Shown here: piece by piece, positions 41,939 through 50,223 of the stretch
Layout: every line of letters starts with the position of its first letter
How positions within the stretch are numbered: the stretch's first letter is position 1
Assembly: GCF_900091525.1 (NCBI RefSeq)
Contig: NZ_FMCU01000018.1
Coordinates: forward strand, 62,001-126,000
Direction of reading: 5' to 3'
From: Micromonospora matsumotoense
Lineage (GTDB): Bacteria; Actinomycetota; Actinomycetes; Mycobacteriales; Micromonosporaceae
DNA length: 64,000 nucleotides
Notes under the pieces: generated by a model
Told to the model about the DNA's origin: nothing
Database searches by the model: none
Seen by the model: the letters and a program-made list of their open reading frames with translations, nothing else
Made by a program: the position numbers and the translations under genes

Positions 41939-42807
41939 GACAGCTCCTCTGCGAGTGCTGCGATCAGCTTCGCCGACTCGCTCACACTGAGTGCGGACTC
42001 CCGGAGGCGATCGTACGCGTGGACGTACCGGCGGGCCTTGTCCGATTCCATGAACAACCGCCCGCCCAGAGTTTCGGCGTGCGCCACGTCGGAATACGGG
42101 GATGGCATCTTGAACAGCCAGAAGGTTCCATCGAGACCGGCGTGGAGCCCCAGCGAGGCCGGCAGCACCCTCACCTCGATCGTCGGCCTGGTCAACATCT
42201 GCCCCAGGTGGACGAACTGCGCGGCCATCACTCCACGGCTCATCACCGGACGACGGAGCGCGGACTCTTCGATGATCACCGCGAGGTTGGTCGCGGAAGG
42301 CCCGTCAAGAAGGCGTTGCCTGTCGATTCGCAGTTGCACCCACTTGCGGATCTGACTCTCACTCGTAGAGCTTGGCTCCGCGTTCCTAATGACGGCTTCG
42401 GCATAGTCCCTGGTCTGGAGCAGGCCAGGGATCAGCAGCGATGCGTAGGTGCAGACCTGGTTCGCCCTCGACTCCAGCCAGGGGAAGTCGATGAAGGATG
42501 TGTCGTAGATCGTCCGATCGAAGCTGTTGTCCCAGCGGTCCACGCGCCAGGCATCCTGGGCAAGCTGAATCAGCCGATCGCGCTCGCGCTCGTCGTAGAC
42601 GCCATAAAGATCGAGTAGCTCCACCACGAGATCACGCCGGAACGGCCACTCGGCACGCTCGTACCGGGCCAGCGACGAGTAGTCCCGTTCCAGGAACTTC
42701 GCGACGTACTTGAGGGTCAGGCCGCGTTGCTCCCGCAGCTCGCGCATCTGCTGACCGAGCCACTGCGCGCGCAAGGTGTGGACGAACGCTTCTCTCTTTG
42801 CGGCCAT
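41935..42807 (-). CDS. XRE-family regulator with DUF5753 (Scr1-type)
   Basis: 290 residues from ATG 42807 (GAGAGG 5 bases upstream). Helix-turn-helix 15-70: LGQQMRELREQRGLTLKYVA, LERDYSSLARYERAEWPFRR. The DUF5753 domain follows: ESRANQVCTYASLLIPGLLQ, TRDYAEAVIR, VIIEESALRRPV, TIEVRVLPASLGLHAGLDGT. Known family members bind and neutralise or cooperate with the neighbouring DUF397 protein and control development or secondary metabolism. It is divergent from the DivIVA-like pair; TTGGTG-N6-CACCAA (42843-42860) in between could be its site. Confidence 0.93.
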   Translation of the reverse strand: MAAKREAFVHTLRAQWLGQQMRELREQRGLTLKYVAKFLERDYSSLARYERAEWPFRRDLVVELLDLYGVYDERERDRLIQLAQDAWRVDRWDNSFDRTIYDTSFIDFPWLESRANQVCTYASLLIPGLLQTRDYAEAVIRNAEPSSTSESQIRKWVQLRIDRQRLLDGPSATNLAVIIEESALRRPVMSRGVMAAQFVHLGQMLTRPTIEVRVLPASLGLHAGLDGTFWLFKMPSPYSDVAHAETLGGRLFMESDKARRYVHAYDRLRESALSVSESAKLIAALAEELS

Positions 42808-43113
42808 GCTCACCTCTCCGGGTTCCGACGAGAAGAAATCCGTTGGTGTCGTTGCACCAACACGGAGGCCACTGGAAATGTGGCCTTCGGGTGAGGGTGA
42901 TCACCGGCCCCCGGGGACGCCCGGTGCAAGCGCAGTAACCGCGGCTGTGCCAACAGCCGAGAAGGTGACGAGAGACGGCGTCGCGGGTGGCAGCCGCATA
43001 CCGGATCTCGTCGGGTCTCCACATGAAGCCGAATTCCCGGCTCCGACCGACTTGCTGAATACCTATCACGGCGGCGGGTGTCCCCGCGACCCCGCACCAC
43101 CAGGAGGCGACCG

Positions 43114-43371
43114 ATGATCCGCGACGCCCGCGACGACGGCACCCTGCCGGCCCGGCTGCATCCGGTCCTGGTCCGCGACCACCAGTTCCCCACCGTCGGC
43201 TTCGGCCGTCGTGGCCTCGACCCCCGGGAGGTACGCCGGTTCCTGCTCCGGGTCGCCCTGGAGTTGGCCAGCCTGCATCAGGAGGTGACCCGACTGACCG
43301 AGGAGAACACCAGGCTCAAACGGCTGCTGCGGGACCGCCGCAGCGCCCAGGCCAACAGGTCCCCGTGGTGA
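43114..43371 (+). CDS. short DivIVA-domain protein
   Basis: 85 residues; GGAGG precedes ATG 43114. The segment TVGFGRRGLDPREVRRFLLR with the following helix VALELASLHQEVTRLTEENT is the DivIVA N-terminal membrane-sensing turn plus coiled coil. The long coiled-coil tail of true DivIVA/Wag31 is absent. It is separated from the XRE gene by 306 bases and overlaps the next gene by 4 bases. Confidence 0.85.
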   Translation: MIRDARDDGTLPARLHPVLVRDHQFPTVGFGRRGLDPREVRRFLLRVALELASLHQEVTRLTEENTRLKRLLRDRRSAQANRSPW

Positions 43372-43643
43372 GCCACGGCCCGGCACCCGGCCGGGACGAC
43401 GGCCCCCGCTACGTGGTACACCTGCCCGTCACGGCCACGACTGAGGATCAGGCGCTGCGTTTCGCGTACACGCTGGCGCGTTCGCTGGCGTTGGTGCCGG
43501 GGGTCGAGGTCGCCGGAACCACCGTCTCCGCCGAGGACGCCCAGCACGTACGACAGTGGGTGTTCTGTGACCGGATCATGCCGGACCGCCGGCGCTGCCT
43601 GGCGCGGGCCGAGCACGACGGACCGTGCGATCCGGGGCGGTGA
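43368..43643 (+). CDS. small hypothetical protein coupled to the DivIVA-like gene
   Basis: 91 residues from GTG 43368 (GTGA overlap; GTG 43365 also possible). YVVHLPVTATTEDQALRFAY looks like a beta-alpha start of a ferredoxin-like fold. The end FCDRIMPDRRRCLARAEHDG holds two Cys and a His in a C-x8-C-x4-H pattern that might bind metal. No family recognised. Together with the DivIVA-like gene it seems to accompany the DUF397/XRE pair. Confidence 0.7.
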   Translation: MSHGPAPGRDDGPRYVVHLPVTATTEDQALRFAYTLARSLALVPGVEVAGTTVSAEDAQHVRQWVFCDRIMPDRRRCLARAEHDGPCDPGR

Positions 43644-43658
43644 GCGGGGCGGCAGGTC

Positions 43659-44435
43659 TCAGTCGACCTCGACGACGACCAGCTCGCCGACCTGTTCGCC
43701 GATCTGCTGCCGGCCGTCCGTCGGCAGCCCGGCGTCGGTGATCAGCAGGTCGGCCTCGGCCAGCGGGGCGATGGTGGCGATGCCGATGGTCTCCCACTTG
43801 GTGTGGTCGGCCAGCACCACGAGGTGCCGGGCCGCGCCGATCAGCCGCCGGTTGACCGCCGCCTCCAGCAGGTTGGGGGTGGTGAACCCGGTGCGCGGGC
43901 TCATCCCGTGCACGCCGAGAAAGAGCAGATCCACATTCAGGGTACGGATCGCCGCCTCGGCCACCGGCCCGGTCAGCGCGTCCGACGGGGTACGCATGCC
44001 GCCGGTCAGCACCACCGTCTGGTCGACGCGCGGGTTCTGGTAGAGCGCGTCGGCGACCGGGATCGAGTTGGTCACCACGGTCAGCCCGGGTACGTCGCCG
44101 AGCAGGGTGGCCAGCGCGGCGGTGGTGGTGCCGGCGGAGAGCGCGACGGCCATCCCGGGCTCGACCATCCGGGCGGCCCGGCCGGCGATGGCCCGCTTCT
44201 CGTCCTGCTGGCGGATCGACTTCGCGGCGAAGCCGGGTTCCTCGGCCGACCCGGGGCCGGCCAGGGTCGCCCCGCCGTGCACCTTGTCGACCAGCCCCCG
44301 CTCGGCGAGCACCTCCAGGTCACGGCGGATCGTCATGTCGGAGACGCCGAACCGGCTGACCAGGTGGCTGACCCGCACCCCGCCGCGCTGCCGGATCAGC
44401 TCCAGGATGGCGTTCTGCCGTTGCTGAGCGAGCAT
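43659..44435 (-). CDS. DeoR-family transcriptional regulator
   Basis: 258 residues; GGGAGG before ATG 44435. N-terminal HTH (RQNAILELIRQRGGVRVSHL, FGVSDMTIRRDLEVLAERGL, VDKVHGGATL) and DeoR C-terminal sugar-phosphate-binding domain (VALSAGTTTAALATLLG, VLTGGMRTPSDALTGPVAEA, ADHTKWETIGIATIAPL). It lies directly downstream of the GH42 gene (40 bases), so it probably controls the galactoside cluster in response to a phosphorylated sugar. Confidence 0.92.
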   Translation of the reverse strand: MLAQQRQNAILELIRQRGGVRVSHLVSRFGVSDMTIRRDLEVLAERGLVDKVHGGATLAGPGSAEEPGFAAKSIRQQDEKRAIAGRAARMVEPGMAVALSAGTTTAALATLLGDVPGLTVVTNSIPVADALYQNPRVDQTVVLTGGMRTPSDALTGPVAEAAIRTLNVDLLFLGVHGMSPRTGFTTPNLLEAAVNRRLIGAARHLVVLADHTKWETIGIATIAPLAEADLLITDAGLPTDGRQQIGEQVGELVVVEVD

Positions 44436-44475
44436 CGGACCTCCCAACCGCGCGGACGAGGGAACGGTACGCAGG

Positions 44476-46524
44476 TCAGGCCGCTGCGGCCGGGGACGGC
44501 TCAACCGCTGGGACCGCCTGTGTCGCCGCCTGCTCCTCCCGGACCACGGCCACCTCCCCGGCGGGCACCCTCAGCGTCCCGCCGCAGGGCTGACCGGTGA
44601 GCAGGTCGGTGCCGGTCGCGTCGAGGGTCGCCTCGGCGTCGGTGTGGTTGACCACGAACAGCCAGGACCGGTCGTCGGCGCGGCGGCGGACCACCTCGAC
44701 GCCGGGCGGGGCGGCGACCGGCGGGCGGACCCCGGCCTCGGTGAGCAGCCGACCCACCAGGGCGTCGGTGGCCGCCTCGTCGAGCCGGGTGGCCAGGTAC
44801 CAGGCCGTGCCGTCGCCGACCCGGTGCCGGGTCAGCGCGGGCACGCCGGGCAGCGGACCGTCCTGATAGGACGCCACCACCTGCGCGCCGGCCGGGTGCA
44901 GCCACTCGGTCCACACGTCGGCCGTGGACCCGTCGTCGAGGGTGACCTGCTCGCCGGCCAGCAGCGGGAAGAACTCCTCGGTGCGCACCCCGAGCAGCTC
45001 CCGGAACGCGCCCGGGTAGCCGCCGAGCCGGATGTGGTCGTGCTCGTCGACGATCCCGCTGAAGTACGTCACCAGCGCCGTCCCGCCCCCGGCGACATAG
45101 CGGCGTAGCGCCTCGGCGTCGGCGTCGCGGACCAGGTAGAGGGTGGGGACGAGGACCAGCCGGTAGCCGGACAGGTCGGTCGACGGGTGCACCACGTCGG
45201 CGGTGACCCCGGCCCGCCACAGCGCGTCATAGAGCGCCCGCATCCGGTCGGCGTAGGTGACGTCGACGCTGGGGTGGGAGTCCAGCTCGACGCCCCACCA
45301 CGCCTCCCAGTCGAACAGGATGGCCACCTCGGCGTCGACCCGGCTGCCGCGTACCTCGGCCAGGGCCTTGAGGTCGGCGCCGAGCCGGCAGACCTCGTCG
45401 AAGACCTTGGTCTCCGGGCCGGCGTGCGGGACCAGGGCGGAGTGGAACTTCTCCGCGCCGGCCCGGGAGGCCCGCCACTGGAAGAAGAGCACCCCGTCGG
45501 CGCCGCGCGCCACGTGGGTGAGGCTGTTGCGGCGCAGCTGGCCGGGGATCTTGGCGACGTTGCGGGGCTGCCAGTTGACCGCGCTGGTGGAGTGCTCCAT
45601 GAGCAGCCACGGGTCACCACCGGCGACGCCACGGGTGTGGTCGGCGGCGAACGCCAGGCCGAGGTGGGCGTTCGGGTCGGTGACGGTCAGGTAGTGGTCG
45701 TTGGCGACCAGGTCCACGTCGGACGCCCACGAGTGGTAGTCCATGTGCTTGATGCCCATGCCGATCATGAAGTTGGTGGTGACCGGCTGGCGGACGCGCC
45801 GCTTGAGCACCTCACGCTCGGCGCGCAACTGGGCCCGCTGCTCGTCGGAGGAGAAGCGCAGGAAGTCGAGCTGCTGGGTGGGGTTGGCGAAGGTGAGCGC
45901 GGCGCGCGGCGGGTTGATCTCGGCCCAGTCGTGGTAGCGCTGGCTCCAGAAGGTGGTGCCCCAGGCGTCGTTGAGCCGGTCGAGGTCGCCGTAGCGCTCC
46001 CGCAGCCAGCCCCGGAACGCCTCGGCGCTGACGTCGCAGTAGCAGTGCACGTTGTGGCAGCCCAGCTCGTTGGAGACGTGCCACATCACCACGGCGGGGT
46101 GGTCGGCGTAGCGGTCGGCGACCGTCTCGACCAGGGCCAGCGAGCGCTCCCGGAAGATCGGCGAGCTGGGACAGTAGCCCTGCCGGCCGCCGGGCCACAG
46201 CACGGTGCCGTCGGCGGTCCGCGGCAGCGTCTCGGGGTGCCGGTGTGCCAGCCACGGGGGCGGGCTGGCGGTGGCGGTGGCCAGGTCGACGTGGATGCCA
46301 CCGGCGTGCAGGACGTCGAGGGCCCGGTCGAGCCAGCCGAACTCGTACCGGCCGGGGGACGGTTCGAGCAGCGCCCAGGAGAAGATCCCGACGGAGACCA
46401 GGTCGACCCCGGCCTGCCGCATGAGCGCGACGTCCTCGGCCCAGACCTGCTCGGGCCACTGCTCGGGGTTGTAGTCGGCGCCGAAGTAGATCCCGTCGCC
46501 CTGCCAGCTGCCGTGTTGCCGCAT
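44476..46524 (-). CDS. GH42 beta-galactosidase
   Basis: 682 residues, full length. Domain A (TIM barrel): YFGADYNPEQWPEQVWAEDV, SVGIFSWALLEPSPGRYEFG, acid/base Glu153 in HVSNELGC, and nucleophile Glu310 in LLMEHSTSAVNW. Four cysteines, Cys118, Cys156, Cys161 and Cys163, match the zinc cluster of GH42 enzymes. Domain B (trimerisation) and the small C-terminal domain (FVVNHTDAEATLDATGTDLL) follow. No signal peptide, so it acts in the cytoplasm on imported beta-galactosides. Divergent from the ABC importer genes. Confidence 0.95.
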   Translation of the reverse strand: MRQHGSWQGDGIYFGADYNPEQWPEQVWAEDVALMRQAGVDLVSVGIFSWALLEPSPGRYEFGWLDRALDVLHAGGIHVDLATATASPPPWLAHRHPETLPRTADGTVLWPGGRQGYCPSSPIFRERSLALVETVADRYADHPAVVMWHVSNELGCHNVHCYCDVSAEAFRGWLRERYGDLDRLNDAWGTTFWSQRYHDWAEINPPRAALTFANPTQQLDFLRFSSDEQRAQLRAEREVLKRRVRQPVTTNFMIGMGIKHMDYHSWASDVDLVANDHYLTVTDPNAHLGLAFAADHTRGVAGGDPWLLMEHSTSAVNWQPRNVAKIPGQLRRNSLTHVARGADGVLFFQWRASRAGAEKFHSALVPHAGPETKVFDEVCRLGADLKALAEVRGSRVDAEVAILFDWEAWWGVELDSHPSVDVTYADRMRALYDALWRAGVTADVVHPSTDLSGYRLVLVPTLYLVRDADAEALRRYVAGGGTALVTYFSGIVDEHDHIRLGGYPGAFRELLGVRTEEFFPLLAGEQVTLDDGSTADVWTEWLHPAGAQVVASYQDGPLPGVPALTRHRVGDGTAWYLATRLDEAATDALVGRLLTEAGVRPPVAAPPGVEVVRRRADDRSWLFVVNHTDAEATLDATGTDLLTGQPCGGTLRVPAGEVAVVREEQAATQAVPAVEPSPAAAA

Positions 46525-46563
46525 GAGAGCAGAGCGTGCCCCTAGCGGACGATCAAGTCAACA

Positions 46564-46590
46564 CTTTCCAACATCGGCCATCTTTCCAAC
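46564..46590. promoter_or_regulatory. paired CTTTCCAAC repeats in the GH42-importer promoter region
   Basis: CTTTCCAAC at 46564-46572 and 46582-46590, 18 bases apart, sit 40 bases upstream of GH42 (GTTGGAAAG on the coding strand). Direct repeats at this spacing are common DeoR-type operators. The 279-base divergent region also holds the importer promoter. Confidence 0.5.
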
Positions 46591-46803
46591 GTTTACCACC
46601 GGGATCGCCCGCCAACCCTGCGATATCGATCCGGATCAGCCCTCTTGACAGGGCCCCACGGAGGGGTAGCTTCAAGCGCCACCGGGAGTTTGTGTTTGTC
46701 AATGTTCGTTCTCGGTGGATCCATGTTGGCATTTCCGAACTGCCGTTCCCCCACCACTGACGGCCCTCGGGCGCAGCGCACCTCTTCATCCGCAGGAGGC
46801 ACC

Positions 46804-48129
46804 ATGTCCCGTCCCCGCACCGAAGCCGAGTATCTCGCCCGGCTCGTACCGTCCTCCGTCGCCGGCATCGGGCGACGCTCCCTGATCACCGGGGTCGGCG
46901 CGGGCGCGCTGCTCGGCACCGGGCTGCTCGCCGGTTGCGGCTCCGACTCCGGCTCGGGCAGCGACAGCAAGGAGGTGTCGGTCGGCTCCAACCAGTCCGA
47001 CCCGAAGCCCAAGGCCGTCATCGCCAAGGTGATGGACGGGTTCAAGACCTCGTCCGGCATCACCACCAAGATCAACACGGTGGACCACAACACCTACCAG
47101 GAGAACATCAACAACTATCTCCAGGGCAAGCCGGACGACGTGTTCATGTGGTTCGCCGGCTACCGGATGCGCTTCTTCGCCGCCAAGGGCCTGACCGGCG
47201 ACCTCAGCGACGTGTGGGGCAAGCTCTCCGGCTACTCCGACGCGTTCAAGAAGGCATCCACCGGGGACGACGGCAAGCAGTACTTCGTGCCGTCGTCGTA
47301 CTACCCCTGGGCGATGTTCTACCGCAAGTCGGTCTGGAAGCAGCACGGCTACCAGGTGCCGACCACGCTCGACCAGCTCACCGCCCTCAGCGCGCAGATG
47401 AAGAGGGACGGCCTCACCCCGATCGCCTTCGCCGACAAGGACGGCTGGCCGGCGATGGGCACCTTCGACATCCTCAACCTGCGGATCAACGGCTACCAGT
47501 TCCACATCGACCTGATGGCGGGCAAGGAGGCGTGGACCTCCGACAAGGTCAAGAAGGTCTTCGACACCTGGGCCGGGCTGCTGCCGGTGCACCAGCCGGA
47601 CAGCCTGGGCCGCACCTGGCAGGAGGCCGCCCAGTCGTTGCAGCAGAAGAAGAGCGGCATGTACCTGCTCGGCCTCTTCGTCGCCCAGCAGTTCGGCAAC
47701 GACGAGCAGGACGACATCGACTTCTTCACCTTCCCCGAGATCGACCCGGCCATCGGGGCCAAGGCGCTGGACGCGCCGATCGACGGCTACATGCTGGCCC
47801 GCAAGCCCAAGGCCGAGGCCAACGCCAAGAAGCTGCTGGAGTACGTCGGCTCGAAGGAGGCCGCCGACATCACGGTGAAGAACGACCCGACCACCCTGGT
47901 CGCCAACAGCGGCGCGGACACCAGCGGCTACACCGCCCTGCAGAAAAAGGCCGCCGAGCTGGTCGGCTCGGCCACCGAGATCGCCCAGTTCCTCGACCGG
48001 GACACCCGGCCGGACTTCGCCTCCACCGTGATCATCCCGGCGCTCCAGCAGTTCATCAAGAACCCCAAGGACATCGACGGGCTGGTCAACAGCATCGAGA
48101 ACCAGAAGAAGTCGATCTTCACCAGCTGA
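46804..48129 (+). CDS. carbohydrate ABC transporter substrate-binding lipoprotein
   Basis: 441 residues; GGAGG before ATG 46804. The signal segment GRRSLITGVGAGALLGTGLL has a twin-arginine look and ends in lipobox LLAGC (Cys45). Mature protein: family 1 solute-binding fold (VIAKVMDGFKTSSGITTKIN, YFVPSSYYPWAMFYRKSVWK, AQSLQQKKSGMYLLGLFVAQ). Expected ligand is a galactoside or manno-/galacto-oligosaccharide, from the neighbouring hydrolases. First gene of the importer operon. Confidence 0.9.
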   Translation: MSRPRTEAEYLARLVPSSVAGIGRRSLITGVGAGALLGTGLLAGCGSDSGSGSDSKEVSVGSNQSDPKPKAVIAKVMDGFKTSSGITTKINTVDHNTYQENINNYLQGKPDDVFMWFAGYRMRFFAAKGLTGDLSDVWGKLSGYSDAFKKASTGDDGKQYFVPSSYYPWAMFYRKSVWKQHGYQVPTTLDQLTALSAQMKRDGLTPIAFADKDGWPAMGTFDILNLRINGYQFHIDLMAGKEAWTSDKVKKVFDTWAGLLPVHQPDSLGRTWQEAAQSLQQKKSGMYLLGLFVAQQFGNDEQDDIDFFTFPEIDPAIGAKALDAPIDGYMLARKPKAEANAKKLLEYVGSKEAADITVKNDPTTLVANSGADTSGYTALQKKAAELVGSATEIAQFLDRDTRPDFASTVIIPALQQFIKNPKDIDGLVNSIENQKKSIFTS

Positions 48130-48151
48130 CGGCGAGAGGGGGAGGACCATC

Positions 48152-49111
48152 GTGTCCGACCTGCCCCTGATCCACGTGGATCACGCCGTACCGGCACCGG
48201 CCACGGCCACCCCCTCCCGGGGTGGTCGCGGCCGGCGGCTACGGCTCCTGTCCCGCACCGACCGCGTGGTGATCACGCTGATGGTGCTCGTACCGCTGCT
48301 GCTGGTGGTCGCCCTGGTCTGGCTGCCCGCACTGGCCACCGTGGCGCTCTCCGGCACCGACTGGGACGGCATCGGCCCGATCAGCGAGATCGACTGGGTC
48401 GGCGGCCGGAACTACTCCGACGTGGTCAACATCTATCCGCCGTTCGTGCCGGCGATGCAGAACAACCTGCTCTGGCTGGCCGCGCTGTTCGTGGTCGCCA
48501 CCCCGTTCGGGATGTTCCTCGCCGTGCTGCTCGACAAGGAGATCCGGGGCAGCCGGTTCTACCAGACCGCGCTCTATCTGCCGGTGGTGCTCTCGCTGGC
48601 GCTGATCGGCTTCGTCTGGCAGCTCATCTACTCCCGCGACCAGGGGCTGCTCAACGCCGTCCTGGGCAGCCAGACCGACTGGTACGGCGACCCGGACGTC
48701 AACATCTGGGCGGTGCTGGTCGCGGCCGGCTGGCGGCACGTCGGCTACATCATGCTGCTCTACCTGGCCGGGCTCAAGGGCGTCGACCCGTCACTGCGGG
48801 AGGCCGCCTCGGTCGACGGGGCCTCGGAGACCAGCACCTTCTTCCGGGTCATCTTCCCGGTGCTGCGACCCATCAACATCATCGTGCTGGTGGTGACGGT
48901 GATCGAGTCGCTGCGCGCGTTCGACCTGGTCTGGGTGATCAACAAGGGCCGCAACGGCCTGGAGCTGATCTCCGCCCTGGTCACCCAGAACGTGGTCGGC
49001 GAGGCGAGCCGGATCGGCTTCGGCTCCGCCCTGGCGACCATCATGCTGGCCGTCTCGCTGGTCTTCATCACCGTCTACCTGGCCGTCGTCATGAGGGAGA
49101 ACCGGCGATGA
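48152..49111 (+). CDS. sugar ABC transporter permease (MalF/UgpA type)
   Basis: 319 residues from GTG 48152 (GGGGGAGG upstream). Six transmembrane helices (VVITLMVLVPLLLVVALVWL, LLWLAALFVVATPFGMFLAV, LYLPVVLSLALIGFVWQLIY and others) and EAA loop LREAASVDGASETSTFFRVI. Overlaps the next permease by 4 bases (ATGA). Confidence 0.93.
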   Translation: MSDLPLIHVDHAVPAPATATPSRGGRGRRLRLLSRTDRVVITLMVLVPLLLVVALVWLPALATVALSGTDWDGIGPISEIDWVGGRNYSDVVNIYPPFVPAMQNNLLWLAALFVVATPFGMFLAVLLDKEIRGSRFYQTALYLPVVLSLALIGFVWQLIYSRDQGLLNAVLGSQTDWYGDPDVNIWAVLVAAGWRHVGYIMLLYLAGLKGVDPSLREAASVDGASETSTFFRVIFPVLRPINIIVLVVTVIESLRAFDLVWVINKGRNGLELISALVTQNVVGEASRIGFGSALATIMLAVSLVFITVYLAVVMRENRR

Positions 49112-50028
49112 GCGCGTCGACCATGACCCGTCCGCCGGCCTCCGAACCGGCGTCGGAGCCGGCCCCGCGCCGCCGGCCGCTGCGTCCCGCCCGGGTGGTG
49201 CTGCACCTGTTCCTCGGCGCGGTCGCGGTCGGCTGGCTCTTCCCGATCCTCTGGGCGGTGCTGACCTCCCTGCGCTCGTACGAGTACACCGCGACCAACG
49301 GGTACGTCTCGCTCGGCGGCTGGACACTCGACAACTACGTCACCGCCTGGCGGACCGCCGAGTTCGGCCAGCACTTCCTCAACTCGGTCTACATCACCGT
49401 CCCGGCCGTGCTGCTCACCCTCTTCCTCGCCTCGTGCGTGGCGTTCGTGATCGCCCGGTTCAGCTGGAAGCTCAACATCGTCCTGCTCGGCCTCTTCACC
49501 GCCGCCAACCTGCTGCCCCAGCAGGCGCTGCTGATCCCGCTGTTCCGGATCTTCACCGAGGTGCCGCTGCCGGAGTTCATGAGCGACTCGGAGTTGCTCT
49601 ACGACAGCTACTGGGGGCTGATCCTGGTCAACGTGGCCTTCCAGTGCGGCTTCTGCGTCTTCGTGCTGAGCAACTACATGAAGGCGCTGCCCCGCGACCT
49701 CTACGAGGCGGCCATGGTGGACGGGGCGAGCATCTGGCGGCAGTACTGGCAGGTGACCATGCCGCTGTGCCGGCCGGCGCTGGCGGCGCTGGCCACCCTG
49801 GAGGTGACCTGGATCTACAACGAGTTCTTCTGGGCCACCGTGCTGATGCGCACCGGCGACAAGTTCCCGGTGACCAGCTCGCTGAACAACCTGCGTGGCG
49901 AGTTCTTCACCGACAACAACCTGGTGTCGGCCGGCTCGGTGCTGGTCGCCATCCCCACCCTGGTGATCTTCTTCCTGTTGCAGAAGCAGTTCGTCAAGGG
50001 CCTGACCCTGGGAGCGTCTAAAGGCTGA
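49108..50028 (+). CDS. sugar ABC transporter permease (MalG/UgpE type)
   Basis: 306 residues. Six helices (VLHLFLGAVAVGWLFPILWA, SVYITVPAVLLTLFLASCVA, LIPLFRIFTEVPLP, GLILVNVAFQCGFCVFVLSN) and EAA loop LYEAAMVDGASIWRQYWQVT. Completes the membrane core with the gene before it. No ATPase is encoded nearby; in actinomycetes a shared MsiK-type ATPase elsewhere normally serves such importers. Confidence 0.93.
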   Translation: MSASTMTRPPASEPASEPAPRRRPLRPARVVLHLFLGAVAVGWLFPILWAVLTSLRSYEYTATNGYVSLGGWTLDNYVTAWRTAEFGQHFLNSVYITVPAVLLTLFLASCVAFVIARFSWKLNIVLLGLFTAANLLPQQALLIPLFRIFTEVPLPEFMSDSELLYDSYWGLILVNVAFQCGFCVFVLSNYMKALPRDLYEAAMVDGASIWRQYWQVTMPLCRPALAALATLEVTWIYNEFFWATVLMRTGDKFPVTSSLNNLRGEFFTDNNLVSAGSVLVAIPTLVIFFLLQKQFVKGLTLGASKG

Positions 50029-50094
50029 GGCCCCCACCCACACCTGCGCGAGCTGAAGATCTCGGTGGCCCCCCACCGCCCCCACCCGCACATG

Positions 50095-50156
50095 CGCGCG
50101 AGAGCGGTATTCCTGGCAGGCATGAACATGACCCACAGGCATACCGCTCTCGCGCG
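50095..50156. terminator. 16-bp perfect inverted repeat with 30-base loop
   Basis: CGCGCGAGAGCGGTAT (50095-50110) and ATACCGCTCTCGCGCG (50141-50156) are perfect arms around a 30-base loop, 67 bases after the second permease and 28 bases before the earliest GH36 start. Could terminate the importer transcript or attenuate into GH36. Confidence 0.6.
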
Positions 50157-50223
50157 GTACTGACACCCGGCGACCTCACCCACCGTGACGGACGCCGGGG
50201 TGCCCGCACCGGAGATGAGCGCC

